Part shown: positions 14,127-16,540 of the stretch, piece by piece
Numbering within the stretch: the stretch's first letter is position 1
How the letters are laid out: each line of letters opens with the position of its first letter
Assembly (NCBI GenBank): GCA_947585525.1
Contig: CANPXA010000015.1
Coordinates: 1 to 16,540, forward strand
Length of the DNA stretch: 16,540 nt
Direction: 5' to 3'
Origin: an uncultured Akkermansia sp.
GTDB taxonomy: Bacteria; Verrucomicrobiota; Verrucomicrobiia; Verrucomicrobiales; Akkermansiaceae
Made by a program: the position numbers and the translations under genes
Notes under the pieces: generated by a model
Database searches by the model: none
What the model was told of the DNA's origin: nothing
What the model saw: the letters and a program-made list of their open reading frames with translations, nothing else

Positions 14127-14690
14127 ATGAAAATCATCGCAGGACTTGCCAAGGGGCTTCCCCTGCTGGTGCCGAGGGGAGAGGTGCGACCCACGCAGGA
14201 TCGTGTGCGAGAGGCGCTCTTCAACATACTCTCTCCGGTGATCGAGGGAGCGCGTGTGTTGGACCTCTTCTGCGGCACGGGCTCTGTGGGATTGGAAGCG
14301 CTCAGCCGTGGAGCCGCAAGCGCATACATGGTCGATTCCTCTCGCGCGGCGACTCAAGCTGCGCTTCACAATCTTGAGCGCACACGACTCAAAGGCGGTC
14401 ATGTCGTGCTGTCAGACTGCCTCAACTTTGTGCAACGAGAAAGAGCGCAGTACGACTTGATCTTTGCGGATCCGCCGTACTGTAAGGCATACGGAGATCG
14501 AGATCTAATCAGAGAGCTGCTCACCTCCCGCACTCATGAACTGCTCGCTACGGACGGGTACTTCATTGCGGAGGCGCAACTCGGCTATGGAGTGGGAGAT
14601 GTCCACACGCGGGAGTTCTCCGGCTGGACCCTGACCGATGCACGCACCTACGGCAAAAACACGATCCTCTTCTATCAAACTGCTCCATGA
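14127..14690 (+). CDS. rsmD: 16S rRNA (guanine-966-N2)-methyltransferase
   Basis: The enzyme transfers a methyl group from SAM to G966 of 16S rRNA in the small subunit. From the ATG at 14127 the product has 187 residues and starts MKIIAGLAKG like other RsmD proteins. A longer frame from 14070 begins within the terminator and is rejected. The motifs are RPTQDRVREALFNIL (21-35), the SAM-binding motif VLDLFCGTGSVGLEALSRGA (44-63), acidic D70 at the end of the next strand, and the catalytic FADPPY (113-118). The stop overlaps the waaA ATG by four bases (14687-14690), so the two are co-translated. Confidence 0.95.
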   Translation: MKIIAGLAKGLPLLVPRGEVRPTQDRVREALFNILSPVIEGARVLDLFCGTGSVGLEALSRGAASAYMVDSSRAATQAALHNLERTRLKGGHVVLSDCLNFVQRERAQYDLIFADPPYCKAYGDRDLIRELLTSRTHELLATDGYFIAEAQLGYGVGDVHTREFSGWTLTDARTYGKNTILFYQTAP

Positions 14691-16033
14691 AATACGCTCT
14701 CTTCCTCATTCTTTATAACCTTTTCTACCCGCTCTTCCTGCTGGTCTCTCTGCCGGGATTCTTCATCAAGATGAGGCGTCGTGGAGGTTCAGTGTCGGAC
14801 ATTTGGGAGCGGCTCGGAATCTTTCCCCACGGAAACGTTCATGAGCCTTCAGATGGCATCTACGTGCACGCCGTGAGTGTGGGGGAAGTTCTCATCGCTC
14901 TGAAATGGATACGCACCTTGCGCAAGGCTCACTCGGAACCCGTCGTGCTCGCTACTTCCACAGCGACCGGGCTGCAGATTGCGCGCTCGGCACAGAGTGA
15001 TGTTCAAGATTTGCGCGTCCTTTATTCGCCGGTGGACTTGCCCTGGGTGGTACGGCGCTGCATGAGACGTTTCGCGCCGCGTGTCGTCGTTCTCATTGAG
15101 GCGGAACTCTGGCCCAATCATGCACGTATCTGCCGCAACATGGGCATACCGATGGTGATACTCAACGCGCGTCTCTCCCCACGCAGTGAGCGTCGCTATG
15201 CCAAGGTACGTTCCATCACCTCTGCACTCTTTTCCCACCTCTCTAAACTCGCCGTTCAAAATGCTCGCGACGTCGAGCGCTTCGTCGGGATAGGCGTCCC
15301 CCGCGAAATCATTTCCATCACCGGCAGCATCAAGTTTGATGTGCTGGGCGATTCAGCCTGCACACCACGACAAGAATTTCGCGATATTCTCCGGCGCCTC
15401 GCCGGCGGGAAACAGGTCGTACTTGCTTCCTCCACACACCCGGGAGAAGAGGTGCTCATCGCCGATGCCGCGCGTCAGGCGGGAGCCTTTCCTCTCATCG
15501 TGCCACGCCACATGGAACGCCGGGCTGAAGTTATGCACGAGTTAAAAAACGCCGGTTTTTCTCCCATCTTGCGTACCTCTGCGGAACCCCTCCCCACCTC
15601 CCCTCCGGAAAATGTCTGCTACATTGTGGACACAACCGGTGAATTGCGGGAGTGGACTTCCTTGGCGAACCTCGTGGTGATCGGCAAGAGCTTTTTGGCG
15701 GATGGGGGACAAAACCCGGTAGAAGCCATTGCCGCGCGTGTGCCGGTCATCGTCGGACCCCACATGAGCAACTTTGCGGATCTCACGGAACTGTTGTTAG
15801 CGCAGGACGGCATTCTGACCTGCTCGAAGGAAGAGCTTCCTACGACTGTAAGCTATGCCCTGACACAAAAAAAGGAGAGTGCTGTTCGAGCAGAGCGGGG
15901 CTATCAGGCTCTCTCTGCACATTCCGGGGCTACCCAACGCAGTGTGCAGATCGTGGAGAAACTCGTTGAGGATGTACGATGTACGATGTACGATGTACGA
16001 TGGAAGCAAAGCCGGGGAGATGGCATGGCGTAA
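14687..16033 (+). CDS. waaA: 3-deoxy-D-manno-octulosonic acid (Kdo) transferase
   Basis: WaaA (GT30) adds Kdo from CMP-Kdo to lipid IVA on the inner face of the inner membrane. An N-terminal hydrophobic anchor (residues 4-27) precedes RRGGSVSDIWERLG. The acceptor-domain HAVSVGE holds the likely catalytic E67. IEAELWPN (137-144) and GSIKFDV (213-219) lie at the domain junction, and the donor domain has DTTGELREW (315-323) and GGQNPVEAIA (340-349) followed by PVIVGPHMSNF. The genuine protein appears to end near E428. The last 20 residues (429-448) and the TAA are encoded by repeat copy 4, the Cys/Met/Tyr-containing part being the translated TACGATG heptamers. Length (448) is only slightly above the usual 410-430, so function is probably unharmed. 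Confidence 0.95.
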   Translation: MKYALFLILYNLFYPLFLLVSLPGFFIKMRRRGGSVSDIWERLGIFPHGNVHEPSDGIYVHAVSVGEVLIALKWIRTLRKAHSEPVVLATSTATGLQIARSAQSDVQDLRVLYSPVDLPWVVRRCMRRFAPRVVVLIEAELWPNHARICRNMGIPMVILNARLSPRSERRYAKVRSITSALFSHLSKLAVQNARDVERFVGIGVPREIISITGSIKFDVLGDSACTPRQEFRDILRRLAGGKQVVLASSTHPGEEVLIADAARQAGAFPLIVPRHMERRAEVMHELKNAGFSPILRTSAEPLPTSPPENVCYIVDTTGELREWTSLANLVVIGKSFLADGGQNPVEAIAARVPVIVGPHMSNFADLTELLLAQDGILTCSKEELPTTVSYALTQKKESAVRAERGYQALSAHSGATQRSVQIVEKLVEDVRCTMYDVRWKQSRGDGMA

Positions 16034-16159
16034 ACACCGACCTTTCTATCCAACAACCTGCCTACGATTTTTCCCACCACCTCCGCATTCGCTCCGCATA
16101 GTCCGCGCGTAGCGCGCTAATTTTCAACATCGTCCATCGTACATCGTCCATCGTACATG
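15971..16159 (-). repeat. Composite intergenic repeat, copy 4, with inverted heptamer ends
   Basis: The left end has four GATGTAC heptamers (15971-15998, running on as GATG to about 16002). The right end has four CATCGTC/CATCGTA heptamers (16128-16155) in the opposite orientation; about 30 of 32 bases pair. Inside, from the left, are the module GGAAGCAAAGCCGGGGAGA plus TGGCATGGCG (16002-16030), a variable part, TTTTTCCCACCACC, and the palindrome in reverse, GCGCGTAGCGCGC (16105-16117). Read on the minus strand the order heptamers, palindrome, GGTGGTGGG, end module equals that of copies 1 and 3. It overlaps the last 63 bases of waaA. No transposase is present. Confidence 0.8.
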
Positions 16160-16165
16160 TTACTT

Positions 16166-16264
16166 TTTTCCTTCGCATTTGGTGACAAAAGGGATGATTT
16201 TTCCTTCGACTTTTGAGACAAATTGCTCGTGTTTTCCTTCTCCATGATAAAAAATTATTCTTGA
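16166..16264 (+). repeat. Imperfect tandem repeat, period 33 bp
   Basis: TTTTCCTTC begins at 16166, 16199 and 16232, exactly 33 bp apart. The first two units share further bases (CG at unit positions 10-11, TTT, GACAAA). The third unit keeps mainly the TTTTCCTTC core and runs into the TTGACA of the next promoter. It is located between repeat copy 4 and the ATPase gene and could be protein-binding sites (inference). Confidence 0.5.
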
Positions 16265-16289
16265 CATTCAATTTATTAGATATTATTTT
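16261..16289 (+). promoter_or_regulatory. Promoter of the AAA+ ATPase gene
   Basis: A perfect TTGACA (16261-16266) and TATTTT (16284-16289) are separated by 17 bp in a strongly AT-rich stretch, 24 bp before the ATG at 16314. The -35 overlaps the end of the third 33-bp unit, a placement that would suit repression or activation through those units. Confidence 0.55.
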
Positions 16290-16313
16290 TTGGAAAAAGG
16301 AAAAATCGGGAAA

Positions 16314-16540
16314 ATGAAGCGCGATGCCCTTCAAAAAATGATACGCTGGAAGGAGAATCCGCGGCGCATGCCTCTGCTTCTCATCGGGGCGCGCCAAGTC
16401 GGAAAGACGTGGCTGATGCGAGAGTTCGGTGTGAGAAATTATGAGGAGGTTGCGTACCTGTCTTTTGACCGTTCGAAGGATCTGCGTTCTGTCTTCGAAC
16501 AAGGGTTTGACGTGGCTCGTCTGTTGGCAAATATACGGCT
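16314..16540 (+). CDS. AAA+ ATPase of the DUF4143-associated type, N-terminal part
   Basis: Only the first 75 residues are inside the window. They show the typical start of this family: a short helix (MKRDALQKMIRWKENPRRMP), then the Walker A strand and loop PLLLIGARQVGKTWLM (G26 to T33 of the P-loop). VAYLSFDRS and a D-L-R-x-x-F element follow, as in AAA_14 ATPases with a C-terminal DUF4143 domain. Many such genes are accessory, present in several copies in gut Bacteroidota and Verrucomicrobiota, and of unknown cellular role. AAAGG (16296-16300) lies 13 bp before the ATG. The base composition upstream is much more AT-rich than the rest of the window, consistent with an accessory insertion (inference). 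Confidence 0.82.
   Translation, partial: MKRDALQKMIRWKENPRRMPLLLIGARQVGKTWLMREFGVRNYEEVAYLSFDRSKDLRSVFEQGFDVARLLANIR

Noticed and set aside
15971..16159. Insertion sequence with terminal inverted repeats
   Set aside because: There is no transposase frame and no visible target duplication; only a non-autonomous repeat can be supported.
16166..16264. CRISPR array
   Set aside because: The units are adjacent imperfect tandem copies without constant repeats separated by unique spacers; no cas genes are present.
16062..16502. 146-codon minus-strand open frame over repeat copy 4 and the ATPase start
   Set aside because: It is antisense to the ATPase P-loop region and partly translated repeat.

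Overview
The window reads as a chromosomal segment of a Gram-negative bacterium, most likely a member of the Verrucomicrobiota (an Akkermansia-like relative is plausible). That placement rests on gene content and the general look of the proteins, not on a database search. A Kdo transferase and a glycine-zipper lipoprotein indicate an outer membrane with lipid A. The Shine-Dalgarno signals are weak or absent at most starts, and several starts sit very close behind a promoter-like sequence.

Layout, left to right. The window opens inside the 3' half of a 5S rRNA gene with its terminator hairpin, so an rRNA operon lies just to the left. After repeat copy 1 comes a plus-strand block: a stress-envelope trio (ElaB/YqjD-like DUF883 protein, YqjE-like holin-family membrane protein, YqjK-like protein), a standalone phosphomannose-isomerase-type cupin, thrS (ThrRS without a TGS domain), infC (IF3 with a GTG start) and a PiT-type phosphate transporter with a cytosolic helical C-terminal domain. 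Repeat copy 2 separates this from a minus-strand block. Read in its own direction that block is: a membrane-anchored AsmA-like protein, a divergent IF-1-like OB-fold protein, TrmL tRNA methyltransferase, a DEDDy-type RNase H-fold exonuclease, and a UbiA/MenA-like prenyltransferase. The first four are chained by 4-nt overlaps or very short gaps. Repeat copy 3 separates the AsmA-like gene from a second minus-strand pair, a SlyB-like lipoprotein followed by galM. A divergent plus-strand block holds a secreted protein of unknown function with its own promoter and terminator, then rsmD and waaA overlapping by 4 nt. Repeat copy 4 overlaps the end of waaA. The window ends inside an AAA+ ATPase of the DUF4143-associated type.

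How the genes work together: the right half is mostly cell envelope (WaaA, the SlyB-like lipoprotein, the AsmA-like protein, the secreted protein), mixed with RNA modification (TrmL, RsmD). The left half combines translation (5S, ThrRS, IF3) with phosphate import. The usual thrS-infC-rpmI-rplT order is broken after infC.

The most unusual feature is a composite repeat family, present four times in 16.5 kb, always beside the 3' end of a gene. Each copy has a heptamer array (TTACGAA or TACGATG type), a small GCGCG-CTA-CGCGC palindrome, and a conserved end module containing the core GCAAAGCCGGGGAGA in copies 2 and 4. Copies 2 and 3 also carry the same 12-bp hairpin. Copy 4 is bounded by heptamer arrays in inverted orientation and supplies the last 20 codons and the stop codon of waaA. 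No transposase was seen with any copy.
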